DNA of 64,000 bases from Salinimicrobium sediminilitoris (lineage in GTDB: Bacteria; Bacteroidota; Bacteroidia; Flavobacteriales; Flavobacteriaceae). The notes beneath the pieces were generated by a model. The model saw nothing but the letters and a program-made list of their open reading frames with translations, did not search any database and was not told the origin of the DNA. Within the stretch, counting starts at the first letter, position 1; every line of letters starts with the position of its first letter. Location: contig NZ_JAIVCC010000002.1 in assembly GCF_020866905.1 (NCBI RefSeq), positions 124,001 to 188,000 on the forward strand, given 5' to 3'. Both the position numbers and the translations under genes were made by a program. This document shows positions 35,018 through 45,206 of the stretch, piece by piece.

Positions 35018-35933
35018 TTATTTTTAAGACATTTATTCCTTCTTCCAGACTGGTATTTTTACTTTCCCCGGTTTTTATAAAATCATAAAAATCTTCCATT
35101 TGATTTTGATACATTTCCAGGTGTTCTTCAGGGGGAATTGAAAAAACCATTTCTCTTTCTCCCTTCTCATAAGATGTAAAATATACACCCTGACTACTCC
35201 ATTCATACTTGCCATTAACCGTAAATGCTTCTCCCTGATTAACATTAGCAGGAGAGAAAAAATCCAATTCAAAATTTATCCGGGTATTTTTTCCGCTTTT
35301 AAAGGTGAAAAAAGCATAATCATCGGTATCAATATCTAAAAAGGAAATTTTATCTACTCTTCCTGCAATATCTCCGGGCATTCCAAACCAATCCAAAGAT
35401 AAGTCTATCTCATGACTCAAGGTTCTAATCACTCCCCCGCCTAAAGATTTTAAAGCTGTATATTCCTTCCGGTAATCGGCGTAAGGATGCCAGTTTGGTA
35501 AATAAAAAGATCGTTTAAATCCAACTTTAAAAGGTCGCTCCTCTTCAAAAGTTTTTTTTAAAAAGTTGATTTGAGGATGAAACCTCAAACAATAAGCGAC
35601 ACGGATAAAATTTTCAAATGGACGTAATTTTTCAGCATTCTCAATTGAAGTATCAATAGGTTTTTCTATCAGAACTTTAATTCCATTTTTTAGGAAAGGA
35701 AGTGCTGTTTCAACATGCAAGGCAGTAGGATTTGAAATAATTACACCATCAGGCTTAAAATTTAAAGCATCCTTCAGGCTAAAAAATTCCTGAATTCCAC
35801 TTTCGTTAGACAACTCCCCTTTCCTGGTACGTAAAGCCGCAGGACGCACTTCTTTGATCTTTTGAAGATGTTTTAGGTGCCTTCTACCTATGGAGCCCAG
35901 TCCCACCAATAATATCTTTATTTCTTTCCCCAT
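34995..35933 (-). CDS. Gfo/Idh/MocA-family oxidoreductase, copy A
   Basis: The 312-residue protein has the Rossmann start KILLVGLGSIGRRHLKHLQK and the family motif VLIEKPIDTSIENA with its lysine-proline. The NAD(P)-dependent catalytic region continues with LGGGVIRTLSHEIDLSLDW. It acts on a sugar or sugar acid. In this place it may oxidise or reduce a nonulosonate precursor, or serve an extra sugar of the repeat. It overlaps its neighbour copy B by 16 nt. Confidence 0.82.
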   Translation of the reverse strand: MGKEIKILLVGLGSIGRRHLKHLQKIKEVRPAALRTRKGELSNESGIQEFFSLKDALNFKPDGVIISNPTALHVETALPFLKNGIKVLIEKPIDTSIENAEKLRPFENFIRVAYCLRFHPQINFLKKTFEEERPFKVGFKRSFYLPNWHPYADYRKEYTALKSLGGGVIRTLSHEIDLSLDWFGMPGDIAGRVDKISFLDIDTDDYAFFTFKSGKNTRINFELDFFSPANVNQGEAFTVNGKYEWSSQGVYFTSYEKGEREMVFSIPPEEHLEMYQNQMEDFYDFIKTGESKNTSLEEGINVLKIIEQVENK

Positions 35934-36814
35934 TCTAAAATTTTTACCAGTTCCATAGTTTCTTTTTCTTCTATAAGTAACTTTTTACTTTTAACCTGTT
36001 TTATAAAGTGAAGTAACGAGCTTTTAAAACACGAATATGTATCGGAAAAACTTTTTTCTATTTTCCCTTTTTGACCATAAAAAATCAGTGAAGGTCGGGT
36101 TGAATGCGGGCCGGTAACTTTTACATACGCACTTACATTCTCCCATGATATTAAAGTCTGATGGATTTCACCATTTTTAATGGTCTTCACTTCTTTTAAT
36201 TCCCCTCTATCTGGAATCTGTACCAGCATGGGATCCAGAACATGAATAGCGTAGGTGTCCCATAATTTACTAATTCCTGCTTCTATGTATAAGATTTTCC
36301 CCAATTCCTCTTTTTCCAACTCCGTCAACCTTAATTCCTCAGCAAATCTGATCGCAGAACAGGTGAAAATCTGACTTTCATATTGTTTAAGGGAAAGCAT
36401 TTTCTCTGCATCTGAAAGTTTAATCGCAAAAGGCTTATCAATAAAAACCGGTAAACCGGCATTGAGAAATGGCCTCGCCATCTCAAGATGGTTTTCAGAA
36501 TCATCCCTTGCTAAAAGCACCGCATCAACCTTGTTTATCAGGTCCTCAATTTCCTGTACTACGAGGGGAATTTTTGCAGCTTTGGCAATATGATCTGAAA
36601 TTTCCCTATCCTGAGTCCAAATATGAGTTACCTCCCCAAATTCCCCCAAACCATCTTCCGGAAAATTTTGTTTTTCCAGGTATGCAGGAATAGCAGGAAA
36701 AGGACATTCTTTCATAAATTCCCGATCGTATCCATTAAATATAGCACTCCAGGAGTATGGATGCCCATTCCCTTCGCTCATTCCAATTACTCCTAATTTT
36801 ATTTTTTCGGCCAT
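35918..36814 (-). CDS. Gfo/Idh/MocA-family oxidoreductase, copy B
   Basis: The 298-residue protein has IKLGVIGMSEGNGHPYSWS at the N-terminus, where the usual GxGxxG is altered (GMSEGNG), and keeps AVLLARDDSENHLEMARP and the catalytic-type PVFIDKPFAIKLSDAEKM. It is not a close copy of neighbour A. The odd dinucleotide loop raises the possibility of a different cofactor mode. It lies between copy A and an aldo/keto reductase, all overlapping, in the pse operon. Confidence 0.75.
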   Translation of the reverse strand: MAEKIKLGVIGMSEGNGHPYSWSAIFNGYDREFMKECPFPAIPAYLEKQNFPEDGLGEFGEVTHIWTQDREISDHIAKAAKIPLVVQEIEDLINKVDAVLLARDDSENHLEMARPFLNAGLPVFIDKPFAIKLSDAEKMLSLKQYESQIFTCSAIRFAEELRLTELEKEELGKILYIEAGISKLWDTYAIHVLDPMLVQIPDRGELKEVKTIKNGEIHQTLISWENVSAYVKVTGPHSTRPSLIFYGQKGKIEKSFSDTYSCFKSSLLHFIKQVKSKKLLIEEKETMELVKILEWGKK

Positions 36815-37635
36815 CTGGAAGGAATTAAAATGTTTTCTGAAATTACTTTGCTAAGTTCGGGTAATTTTCCTTCGGCAGAAACAGACTGAAGATTATGTTG
36901 CAGTTGATTACTGTTTTCTACTCCTACAATTACCCGATCAATAAAAGATCGTTCTAATACAAACTTCAAAAGTTTCCCCGCTAGCGATTCTTTTTGTTCC
37001 TGTAGTTCCTGAATTGTTAACTTCACATCTTGAAAATATTCGGGTAATTCTTCGGGATCTTTAAAAAAAAGGCCCTGCAAAAAAGCAGACCTGGTATGAA
37101 TCTCACAACCATTCTTTCTCAACTCAACAATTTGATCCTCAAATCTCCTGTCAAAGTAATTGTAAGGAACTTGAACCAGGTCTGGCATTAATCCGGCATC
37201 CAGTAACCTTTCTAGTTCCTCGGGTTCGTTAAGCGAATAGCCTATTTTTTGAATTTTTTCTTTCTGCTGAAATTCCTGTAGGCGCTCCCACTCACCCGGA
37301 GACCCTAAAAGATGTAAAGGTTTATGTGCTAAATAAGCGTATAATGAGTTTTTGCCTAAATTATTTAGCGTTTGATCAAGTTGCTCTTCAATTTTTTTTC
37401 CTGCAGCAGCTGGTAGGAACTTAGAGACCACTCTAAAACTCTGAAGATCATTTTTGCCTAAAATTTCTTCTGCATTTCCATAGGCTGATGCTGAATCCAG
37501 AAGATCAATTCCTTCCCTCTTCGCCAACTCCAGAATATTCTTCACTTCTTGAGGGGAAGTTTGTCCTTTGGTATTTGAAATACCATAAGGTAAGCCGAAT
37601 TGTACCGTCCCTAATCCAATTTTATTTTTTATCAT
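36799..37635 (-). CDS. Aldo/keto reductase
   Basis: From the ATG at 37635 the protein has 278 residues (a longer frame begins at 37656). It starts MIKNKIGLGTVQFGLPYG and carries LLDSASAYGNAEEILG (catalytic Asp and Tyr), AYLAHKPLHL (catalytic His region) and the tail RVIVGVENSNQLQHNL. It reduces a carbonyl with NADPH. Placed inside the pseudaminic region between PseC and the Gfo/Idh pair, it suggests further redox editing of a sugar intermediate. The start overlaps the pseC stop by 14 nt. Confidence 0.82.
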   Translation of the reverse strand: MIKNKIGLGTVQFGLPYGISNTKGQTSPQEVKNILELAKREGIDLLDSASAYGNAEEILGKNDLQSFRVVSKFLPAAAGKKIEEQLDQTLNNLGKNSLYAYLAHKPLHLLGSPGEWERLQEFQQKEKIQKIGYSLNEPEELERLLDAGLMPDLVQVPYNYFDRRFEDQIVELRKNGCEIHTRSAFLQGLFFKDPEELPEYFQDVKLTIQELQEQKESLAGKLLKFVLERSFIDRVIVGVENSNQLQHNLQSVSAEGKLPELSKVISENILIPSRWPKK

Positions 37636-38839
37636 AAAAAGAATTGACTTTTTCAATTACAAAAGATTGTTCATCATCCGTAAGAGCAGGAAACATAGGT
37701 AAACTAATACAGTTTCTATAATAGGTTTCGGAATTAGGCAAGTCACCTTCTTTCCATCCCCGCTCCCGGTAATAAGGCATCAGGTGACATGGAATATAGT
37801 GTATTTGAGCAAAAATTTTCTGTTCCCTTAAAAAATTGTATAATCCAAGCCTGTCTTCAACTTCAATGACATATAAATGATATGCATGTCCCTTTACTAT
37901 ACCGGACTGTCCCTTTATAAACTCTTTTTCCCTGAAAGCCTGTTCATACTTTAAAGCTATTTCCCGGCGTCGCTCCAGTCCTTCATCTGCTCTTTTTAGC
38001 TGGCTCAATCCTAAAGCAGCCTGGAAGTCGGTTATTCTATAGTTATACCCCAAATCCTGCATTTCCATGTACCATCCGGGATAGACTTGAGAATTAAGAT
38101 CTGAGAATTGAGATTTTTCAGTCCCCTGGGCAAATTCTACTGAATTTTGATATTTTTCATCATCTTTTACTATTCCGTGGGTTCTTAGCTGAAGTAATTT
38201 TTCATACAGGCCCTTATCATCTGTAGTGATCATCCCTCCTTCGCCACTGGCAATATGTTTAACGGGGTGAAAGGAGAAAATAGAAAGATCTGCAAATTTT
38301 CCGTTGCCACACACCTGCTTATTACCTAAAGAATCAGTAAAAAAACCACCGGGTGCATGACAGGAATCTTCGATGATCCAAAGATTATATTCATCTGCCA
38401 AAGACCTGTATTTTTCCAAGTCTACAGCCCTGCCGGCAAAATCTACAGGAATAATTCCCTTATAAGTACCTTTTGGAGAAAATTCAAGTAGTTTACGAAC
38501 TTTTTCAATATCCAGTAGGTAAGTTTCCGGATCTATATCGACAAAAACTACCTCTCCCCCACAATATCTAACACAATTGGCTGATGCCGCAAAAGTTATT
38601 GGTGTGGTAATCACTTTATCTCCCTCCCTTACATTTAAAGCCAATGCGCAAAGATGTAATGCTGCAGTTCCATTGGAGACTGCAACCGCATATTTACTCC
38701 CGCAATATTGCCCAAAAGCCTTTTCAAATTCGGCAATCCTTGGACCCTGGGTTAAATAATCTGATTTAAGAGTTTCGATTACAATTTCAATATCTTCCTG
38801 AGTGATATTTTGTCTACCATAAGGAATACTATTTCTCAT
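37622..38839 (-). CDS. pseC: PseC: UDP-4-amino-4,6-dideoxy-L-AltNAc transaminase
   Basis: Starting at the ATG at 38839 the enzyme has about 405 residues. It shows SIPYGRQNITQEDIEIVIET, AVAVSNGTAALHLCALAL, ITTPITFAASANCVRYCGG, WIIEDSCHAPGGF and the PLP lysine in SFHPVKHIASGEGGMI. The start is that of the PseC branch. It aminates the keto sugar made by PseB. It overlaps pseB by 11 nt, so the first two steps are co-expressed. Confidence 0.92.
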   Translation of the reverse strand: MRNSIPYGRQNITQEDIEIVIETLKSDYLTQGPRIAEFEKAFGQYCGSKYAVAVSNGTAALHLCALALNVREGDKVITTPITFAASANCVRYCGGEVVFVDIDPETYLLDIEKVRKLLEFSPKGTYKGIIPVDFAGRAVDLEKYRSLADEYNLWIIEDSCHAPGGFFTDSLGNKQVCGNGKFADLSIFSFHPVKHIASGEGGMITTDDKGLYEKLLQLRTHGIVKDDEKYQNSVEFAQGTEKSQFSDLNSQVYPGWYMEMQDLGYNYRITDFQAALGLSQLKRADEGLERRREIALKYEQAFREKEFIKGQSGIVKGHAYHLYVIEVEDRLGLYNFLREQKIFAQIHYIPCHLMPYYRERGWKEGDLPNSETYYRNCISLPMFPALTDDEQSFVIEKVNSFYDKK

Positions 38840-39860
38840 AAGCCGGCACTTCAAATGTAGGATCCACGTGCTCCTTGATTAATTTTCTCAATTTATCTAC
38901 AGACTCCCACTCTGTATTTTCTCCAGAATTATACCGAAAGCCCATGGGTACTTTTTCTGCATTGAATTCATTTACAAAATCTTCAACTTTCCAGCGATGG
39001 GTAGTAGGAACGATGACGTAATATTTCCCCAGGTCATAGGTATAGAAGGAATCTGAAGAAGTAATCATTTCTTCATGTATTTTTTCTCCTGGGCGAATCC
39101 CAATTACCGGTTTTTCACAGTCGGGCCCTATCGCTTCGGCCACATCTGTAATTTTATATGAAGGAATCTTCGGGACAAAAATTTCACCACCCCAGGCATT
39201 CTCAAGGGCATGCATGACCATATCCACGCCACCCTGCAATGAAATATTAAAGCGGGTCATGGTAGGATCGGTAATAGGAAGAATTCCTTCTTTCCTTTTT
39301 CTAAGAAAGAAAGGAATCACAGAACCATTGGACCCCATTACATTACCATATCTAACGACAGAAAAACGAATAGGGTTAGATCCCACAATATTATTGGCTG
39401 CAACAAATAATTTATCGGAAGCCAGTTTTGTAGCACCATATAAATTGACTGGCGCCGCTGCTTTGTCTGTTGACAAGGCCACCACTGATTTCACTCCTGT
39501 ATCGGTACAGGCATTGATTATATTTTCTGCCCCAAGAATATTAGTTTTCACACATTCCATTGGGTTGTATTCGGCGATTGGGACATGCTTCATAGCTGCC
39601 GCATGAATTACATAATCCACTCCACGAAAAGCTCTCTTCACCCTTTCATAATCCCTCACATCCCCTATAAAAAAACGAAGTTGAGGGAATTCGGAGGAAG
39701 GATAATCCTGTGCCATTTCAAATTGTTTTTGCTCATCTCTGGAGAAAATGACGAGTCTTTTAATCTGAGGGGATTTTTTTAGAATATGTGCAGTTAATGC
39801 TTTTCCTAAGGAACCTGTTCCGCCCGTAATAAGGACAGATTTACCAGATAAATCTAACAT
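38829..39860 (-). CDS. pseB: PseB: UDP-GlcNAc 4,6-dehydratase (inverting)
   Basis: The 343-residue soluble SDR enzyme has SVLITGGTGSLGKALTAHIL, VIHAAAMKHVPIAEYNP, VALSTDKAAAPVNLYGATK (with Asp-Lys and Tyr as in FlaA1/PseB) and IGIRPGEKIHEEMI. It begins the pseudaminic pathway by making UDP-2-acetamido-2,6-dideoxy-L-arabino-hexos-4-ulose. It is the first gene of the nonulosonate block; the 206-nt gap upstream has no clear promoter or gene. Confidence 0.93.
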   Translation of the reverse strand: MLDLSGKSVLITGGTGSLGKALTAHILKKSPQIKRLVIFSRDEQKQFEMAQDYPSSEFPQLRFFIGDVRDYERVKRAFRGVDYVIHAAAMKHVPIAEYNPMECVKTNILGAENIINACTDTGVKSVVALSTDKAAAPVNLYGATKLASDKLFVAANNIVGSNPIRFSVVRYGNVMGSNGSVIPFFLRKRKEGILPITDPTMTRFNISLQGGVDMVMHALENAWGGEIFVPKIPSYKITDVAEAIGPDCEKPVIGIRPGEKIHEEMITSSDSFYTYDLGKYYVIVPTTHRWKVEDFVNEFNAEKVPMGFRYNSGENTEWESVDKLRKLIKEHVDPTFEVPAYEK

Positions 39861-40066
39861 ATATGAGTATCATTTTTAAGAATTTTTAAAGATAAAAACT
39901 TTAAAACTCAACGTGAGATAAGATCAGGTAATTTAATTATACTTTAACAGGAAATCCAATCAGTATTGGGATTAAAAATCGCTATTAGCCAACTCTGGTT
40001 ATTGAAAAATTTAAAATTGCTGAACCTGATTATCGGAACAATTAAAACTATAAAAATTACTTTTTT

Positions 40067-41755
40067 TCACAAGCGATATAAAAATATTTTCCAGGCTGAC
40101 TTTGAATCGTCGAAAATTTCAACTAAAGAAACTTCTTCATCTAAAATGGGATTAGTAGAAAGCAGGTATTGAACTCCTGAAGTTTTAATAAGTCCCCAAT
40201 TTAGCTGCAGTTTAGTTTCCTGGCTAGCTTCAGCCTCCCATTTATATCGGACCTGATCTTGAAATTTATCCTGAAGGATATATAATCTACTTCCCCAATC
40301 CTGAATATAATTATAATTCTCAGGATTTTCATTAACCCAATCCTCGCCTAAAAAGCTTAAAAACTGGCGTTTCTTGTATAAAGGGTAGTTAGACGAATAA
40401 CCATCCAGAGTTGTTATTTTATTATACTGTGCCACTGCAGGATGGATTCCGAAAGTTAGCACCTTTGCATCGTCAAAATTTATTTTTTCCTTTATTCCTT
40501 TAAATAGAGCATCTGAATAAAATTCTTCAAAGGTGGGATCCTTTACTTCAAGACCTATACTTTCTTTAGCTAAATTCCTAATATTCATATCCATCCTCAC
40601 TATGTCAACAAACGCGAAGAGAAGTATAAAAGTACCCACTCCTATGAGGACTTTACTTTTTAATAAAAGTTTATTATAAAGCAGGTAAACAGTCACAAAA
40701 ATTAAAACCGGGATTAAGGAAAAGAACCTGGTGATCTGAAAAGCTTTTAAGAACGGCATTTGATCATATAGAAATGAGATTCCTTCCCATTTAGAAACGG
40801 AAGCAAAAAAAACACACAAATATGTAGCTACTAAAAATATAACAAGTAAATTATCTCTATATTTCTTCATTAATAAGACCAGCGGGGATAAAACAAGGAT
40901 CAAGGCTCCAAAAACAAGGGGTAACTTAGCGGCATGGTAATGACCGTTCAAAAAGAAACTACGAATCTTTCCTAATAATTCTGTATGGAATACCGGAACC
41001 ATTTCCTCCCTGTGACTTATAAAACCGTAATCCCCGGGATCTATAACGGATAGAAATAGCCGATAATCTGAAAATACATAGCCTAAAACCAGTATTGCAA
41101 ACCCAATGAGAAAATGGAAATTTATCTTTCGATTCTTAAGCATATCCCACACCAACCAGCAAAACAAGCCAAAGCCGAGAAAGAGCCCGGATAATACAAG
41201 GCTACTGTAAAAAGTATAAATAAATATTAGAGCAAAAATCCACCAGTGTTTATTTTTCCTAAAAAGTAATAGAAACAAGTATAAGATTAAGGGTTGACCT
41301 GCCACGGAAAGTCCGCCGGAAGGCCAGAATGGTAACAATGAAAATAAAAGGGAAAAGGAGGTAATCAAGAATATTGATTTTGTGGTTTTTTCTTTAGTGA
41401 AATTAAAGAGTAACAGAAACATGGAAACATAAGCAATAACCCGAATCAATAACAGGTTTGTGAAATAGGCCCACCAAGGGTTTAACCAATAATATAACAA
41501 GGTTATAAAATCCATTTCTGAGGGATGTGCTAATCGTGGCAATACTCCCATTGCTCCTTTCACAGAAGACACATTTGACGAAAAAAGCATACCACTTTCT
41601 GCAATAAATTTATAGGCTGGTATTGCGCCATCAAGATTATCGTGGACCATTACATAGCTATCCTTCCCTAAATAAATTAAGGGCAAAAAATTTAAAAAAA
41701 CGATTGAAAAACCTATAAGAAAGAAGGTAAGGGCTTTTGAATTTACAGTACCCAT
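40067..41755 (-). CDS. Large multi-pass membrane protein (DUF6044/YkoS-like)
   Basis: The 562-residue protein has about eleven predicted membrane helices, with DSYVMVHDNLDGAIPAYKF in the first periplasmic loop and a soluble C-terminal part (residues about 390-560). It resembles the DUF6044 / YkoS group of multi-pass proteins that behave like GT-C enzymes; the Asp-Asn-Leu-Asp loop could be a catalytic or metal site. Sitting after a GtrA/GT2 pair, it may add a side-branch sugar from a polyprenyl donor at the periplasmic face. That role is inferred. Confidence 0.65.
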   Translation of the reverse strand: MGTVNSKALTFFLIGFSIVFLNFLPLIYLGKDSYVMVHDNLDGAIPAYKFIAESGMLFSSNVSSVKGAMGVLPRLAHPSEMDFITLLYYWLNPWWAYFTNLLLIRVIAYVSMFLLLFNFTKEKTTKSIFLITSFSLLFSLLPFWPSGGLSVAGQPLILYLFLLLFRKNKHWWIFALIFIYTFYSSLVLSGLFLGFGLFCWLVWDMLKNRKINFHFLIGFAILVLGYVFSDYRLFLSVIDPGDYGFISHREEMVPVFHTELLGKIRSFFLNGHYHAAKLPLVFGALILVLSPLVLLMKKYRDNLLVIFLVATYLCVFFASVSKWEGISFLYDQMPFLKAFQITRFFSLIPVLIFVTVYLLYNKLLLKSKVLIGVGTFILLFAFVDIVRMDMNIRNLAKESIGLEVKDPTFEEFYSDALFKGIKEKINFDDAKVLTFGIHPAVAQYNKITTLDGYSSNYPLYKKRQFLSFLGEDWVNENPENYNYIQDWGSRLYILQDKFQDQVRYKWEAEASQETKLQLNWGLIKTSGVQYLLSTNPILDEEVSLVEIFDDSKSAWKIFLYRL

Positions 41756-41862
41756 TGGGAAGATTTTTAATTGAGGTAGTTTCGCAGTAATAGCTAAATG
41801 CTTTGAATAGGGGATATAATTTTGAAAAAAATATTTAAGAACCCGAAAAGAACTAAGTTATT

Positions 41863-42786
41863 CTATTTTTTAATTATATAACCGGGTCGATCTTTTACTT
41901 CTTCATAGATACGCCAAATATATTCAGCTATTATTCCTAAAGAAAATAATATTAGTCCACTAAAAAAGGAAACAATGACTATTGTACTGGTCCAGCCTGG
42001 TAAAAGTTCGCCCCAAAATAAAGGATTGCCAAAATAGCGAATGTATGTATAAGATAAAATAATCAGGAAGGCGACCAAAGAGAAAAACAGTCCTAAATTA
42101 GTAATCACCTTTACCGGCCAGGTGGAAGAGGAAAAGAAGGTATCCTTAAACAATCGCACTTTTTTTCTCAGAGTCCATCGGCTTTTGGTATTTACACCTT
42201 TAACCCTCTCGTAAGGATAAAATTCTGGTGAAAATCCTAACCGGAGAACTTCAATTATACTTGAAGTATTAATTGGATGAATCCTCTGATTAATTAAATC
42301 TATTAGTTCCCGGTCAATAAAAAAAGAATCAGCTCCTCCCTTAGGAAAATTGACATCTGACAATAAGTTGATTATTTTGTAATAGGTATTTGATAATAAA
42401 TCGTTTATAACACCATCATTTCTTTTCTCTCTATATGGTATTATAACTTTAGATCCGTTTTCCCAAAGACGATACATATCTACAATGCTGGCGTATGGTT
42501 GCTGCTCATCATCTGGTATAGGCATAGCACAATCACCTTGACTAACCTCTAAACCAGCAAAAATGGCATAATGGGATGAATAATTTTTACTTAATTGGAA
42601 AGCCTTGACATTTTTATTTTCCAATTCCAGTTGTTTTGCAATTTGAAAGGAATTATCTGTAGAACCATCGTCAATAATGATTAATTCGAACTTGATATCT
42701 TCTTTGGATAGAATATTTGAGACGCTGTGATATACATTTTGCAAGCGCTCATTACTATGATATGATAATAAAATAAGACTTAACAT
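41863..42786 (-). CDS. Polyprenyl-phosphate glycosyltransferase (GtrB/DPM1-like GT2)
   Basis: The 307-residue protein has a GT-A domain (FELIIIDDGSTDNSFQIAKQ, AMPIPDDEQQPYASIV where DDEQ replaces the DxD, FPKGGADSFFIDRELI) and two C-terminal membrane helices (about residues 230-250 and 265-290). This is the layout of GtrB enzymes that load sugar onto undecaprenyl phosphate. It overlaps the GtrA-like gene by 7 nt, which makes a flip-and-add side-branch system with the GT-C-like protein downstream likely. Confidence 0.88.
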   Translation of the reverse strand: MLSLILLSYHSNERLQNVYHSVSNILSKEDIKFELIIIDDGSTDNSFQIAKQLELENKNVKAFQLSKNYSSHYAIFAGLEVSQGDCAMPIPDDEQQPYASIVDMYRLWENGSKVIIPYREKRNDGVINDLLSNTYYKIINLLSDVNFPKGGADSFFIDRELIDLINQRIHPINTSSIIEVLRLGFSPEFYPYERVKGVNTKSRWTLRKKVRLFKDTFFSSSTWPVKVITNLGLFFSLVAFLIILSYTYIRYFGNPLFWGELLPGWTSTIVIVSFFSGLILFSLGIIAEYIWRIYEEVKDRPGYIIKK

Positions 42787-43190
42787 ACTGAAGAGGGTTT
42801 AAATAACAGATAAGACAAAACAAAATTCCAAATCATGGTAATAGGAATTACAGCATACGCCAGAATATAATCATCAAAAGGTAAAATTTTTTCGAAAATC
42901 CAAAGAACGGCCACGCCTAAAATCATTCCTGACAAGTATATACCAATATATTTTATTCCTTTTTTTGTATTTAATGATGATTTAAATACCAGCAGAGAAT
43001 TTAACAAGTATGAAAGCAAAATAGTCGCAGAGTAAATACCAATGTATGTTATAAGAAGTGGAAATTGAAATAACTCAATAAAAATATAGATTCCAATTAA
43101 AGATATTAAAGTAACAATGCCACCTACTCCAGCAAAACCAGCAAAATATTTTATAATTTTACGAATTGGTTCAGAAGTCATTAATAACAT
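42780..43190 (-). CDS. GtrA-like membrane protein
   Basis: At 136 residues with four membrane helices and start [20 protein letters not shown] it matches the GtrA family, thought to help flip polyprenyl-phosphate sugars. Its 5' end overlaps the aminotransferase gene by 20 nt and its 3' end the GtrB-like gene by 7 nt. Confidence 0.85.
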   Translation of the reverse strand: MLLMTSEPIRKIIKYFAGFAGVGGIVTLISLIGIYIFIELFQFPLLITYIGIYSATILLSYLLNSLLVFKSSLNTKKGIKYIGIYLSGMILGVAVLWIFEKILPFDDYILAYAVIPITMIWNFVLSYLLFKPSSVC

Positions 43191-44295
43191 TTATAATTTC
43201 TGATGTTTCACTGTTTGTTAAAACCGGACTTATAGGTAGACTTAAAACTTCTCTATGAATCTTTTCAGTTATGGGTAAGTCGAGATGGTTAAATTGTTTA
43301 TATGCCTTTTGTTTGTGGGGTGGTATAGGATAATGAACCAATGATTGAATACCGTTTTGGTGCAAGAATTCTCCTAATTTTTCTCTATTAGATGTACGAA
43401 TGACAAATAAATGCCAAGTGTGGGATTGATTATTGGATATGTCACCCTCAATAAATGGAAGAGTAATGGACGTATTGTTGATATTTTTTAAATAATCTTC
43501 AGCTATTTCCCGTCGCTTTTGATTATCACTTTGAATAAATTTAAGTTTTACATTTAAAAATGCAGCCTGAATTTCATCCATTCTGCTATTTAAACCCTGA
43601 TATTCATTTATATATTTTTCTTTACTACCATAATTGCCTATAGCACGAATAATTTCACTCAACTCTTTATCACCGGTAGTTACCGCACCAGCATCACCTA
43701 AAGCTCCAAGATTTTTACCAGGATAAAAACTAAAACCTGCAGCATCGCCCAACGTACCAGTTTTTTTTATGTTCCCGTTACTATATCTAAATTCTGCACC
43801 TATAGCCTGAGCATTATCCTCTACTATTTTTAAACCGTATTTTTCAGAAATATTTTCCAAATCTTCACTCCAACATACCTGTCCATATAAATGAACAACC
43901 ATAATAGCTTTTGTTCTGGAAGAGATTTTTTCTTCAATTTTTGAAATGTCGAGATTATAAGAATCTAAATTAGGTTCCACAAATATAGGCTTTAACCTAT
44001 TATCTGTAATTGCTAAAATGGATGCAATATATGTGTTGGCAGGAACAATGACCTCATCACCTTCCGCCATAAATCCCATTTCCAAATAAGCTTTAAAAAT
44101 TAAACGAAGTGCGTCTAAACCATTTCCTACACCCACAGAGTAATCACTGCCAGTAAATTTAGAAAGGTTAAATTCAAAAGCTTTAAGATTTTCTCCCTGT
44201 AGATACCAGCCGGAATCTATAACTTTAGAAGCCACCTCTTTTAATTGAGGTGCATAAGAGGCATTCATTTTTTGAAGATCTAAAAATTTAATCAT
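43171..44295 (-). CDS. dTDP-3-oxo-6-deoxyhexose aminotransferase (FdtB/QdtB-like)
   Basis: The 374-residue DegT-family enzyme has [65 protein letters not shown] and the PLP lysine in [16 protein letters not shown]. The DLQ...NGLDAL pattern is that of FdtB/QdtB enzymes, which aminate C3 of a dTDP-3-keto-6-deoxyhexose. The ketoisomerase and RmlA genes upstream support this assignment. Confidence 0.88.
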   Translation of the reverse strand: MIKFLDLQKMNASYAPQLKEVASKVIDSGWYLQGENLKAFEFNLSKFTGSDYSVGVGNGLDALRLIFKAYLEMGFMAEGDEVIVPANTYIASILAITDNRLKPIFVEPNLDSYNLDISKIEEKISSRTKAIMVVHLYGQVCWSEDLENISEKYGLKIVEDNAQAIGAEFRYSNGNIKKTGTLGDAAGFSFYPGKNLGALGDAGAVTTGDKELSEIIRAIGNYGSKEKYINEYQGLNSRMDEIQAAFLNVKLKFIQSDNQKRREIAEDYLKNINNTSITLPFIEGDISNNQSHTWHLFVIRTSNREKLGEFLHQNGIQSLVHYPIPPHKQKAYKQFNHLDLPITEKIHREVLSLPISPVLTNSETSEIINVINDF

Positions 44296-45205
44296 TTGTA
44301 TTCCAAGTTAATATATGTGAGACTCTTCCAATCCTATAGCCCAGCTTTTCCCATGTCACTAGCACTGCAATATTAGTAGATTGCGTATTCATAAAAATTG
44401 ACTTAGCTCCACGTTCTTTTAGTAGATAAGTCATTTCCGATATCAATTTTTTATACCATCCTTTATTAGTAGTAGAGGACACAGCAGATAAAGTCATTTT
44501 GGAAATAGAATAATTTAATTCCGGCCAATGATCTTCTAAGAAATTGGCCGTTAAAAAAGAATCTGAAGGTACTTCAGGGTCGTCAGGAACAATAACAAGA
44601 TCAGCATAACCGTTTATTGAATTCTCTATATATGTGGATAAATAATTATCAGCTATTTCATTGTCAAAAGACCAGTCAGAATGAAATCGATCAAAGTCAT
44701 TTCTCATTGACATAGCTATCTTCTTTAAATTTCGAATATCACCTTTAGTTGCTTCCCGAATAGAAAAACGTGATAAATTTAAATTTTCCAAATCACTTTT
44801 TAAGTAATGTAGTCGAGTTTCTACAGTACGAAACTTAATGGAATTTAAAAATTGAAGAATGAAATTGTCTTCAGAAGGTATCTCTGTGGTTATAATATAA
44901 CCATGAGGTAGCTTTGATTTGAGATTTTGTTTGAATGCAACAAAAGCCTCTTGTAAAATATTTCTGTCTGCCTTTCCGTAGTTAATAAAATACAAAACAA
45001 CAGAAGATAAACCGAAGTAATCGGATTCCCATTTATTTATATCAAAGTAGAATTCGACATTCTCAGAATTGTAACTAAAAATGTATTTTTTTCTTTCTGT
45101 TAACATGTTAGTCCATGACGCAATAATCTTTTTTTTATCAATATTTCTATCGACAGAAAAGGGACTGTAACGGTAAAGCACATCAATTCTATTTCTATTT
45201 ATCAT
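44288..45205 (-). CDS. GNAT acyltransferase (WecD-like), probable 3-amino-sugar acylase
   Basis: The 305-residue protein has [20 protein letters not shown], like the N-terminal region of WecD, and a C-terminal GNAT domain (residues about 145-300) with [20 protein letters not shown] as the cofactor loop and a closing [22 protein letters not shown]. It likely acylates the 3-amino group made by the aminotransferase, which it overlaps by 8 nt. The donor need not be acetyl-CoA, given the MaoC hydratase gene next door. Confidence 0.75.
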   Translation of the reverse strand: MINRNRIDVLYRYSPFSVDRNIDKKKIIASWTNMLTERKKYIFSYNSENVEFYFDINKWESDYFGLSSVVLYFINYGKADRNILQEAFVAFKQNLKSKLPHGYIITTEIPSEDNFILQFLNSIKFRTVETRLHYLKSDLENLNLSRFSIREATKGDIRNLKKIAMSMRNDFDRFHSDWSFDNEIADNYLSTYIENSINGYADLVIVPDDPEVPSDSFLTANFLEDHWPELNYSISKMTLSAVSSTTNKGWYKKLISEMTYLLKERGAKSIFMNTQSTNIAVLVTWEKLGYRIGRVSHILTWNTND

Positions 45206-45206
45206 C

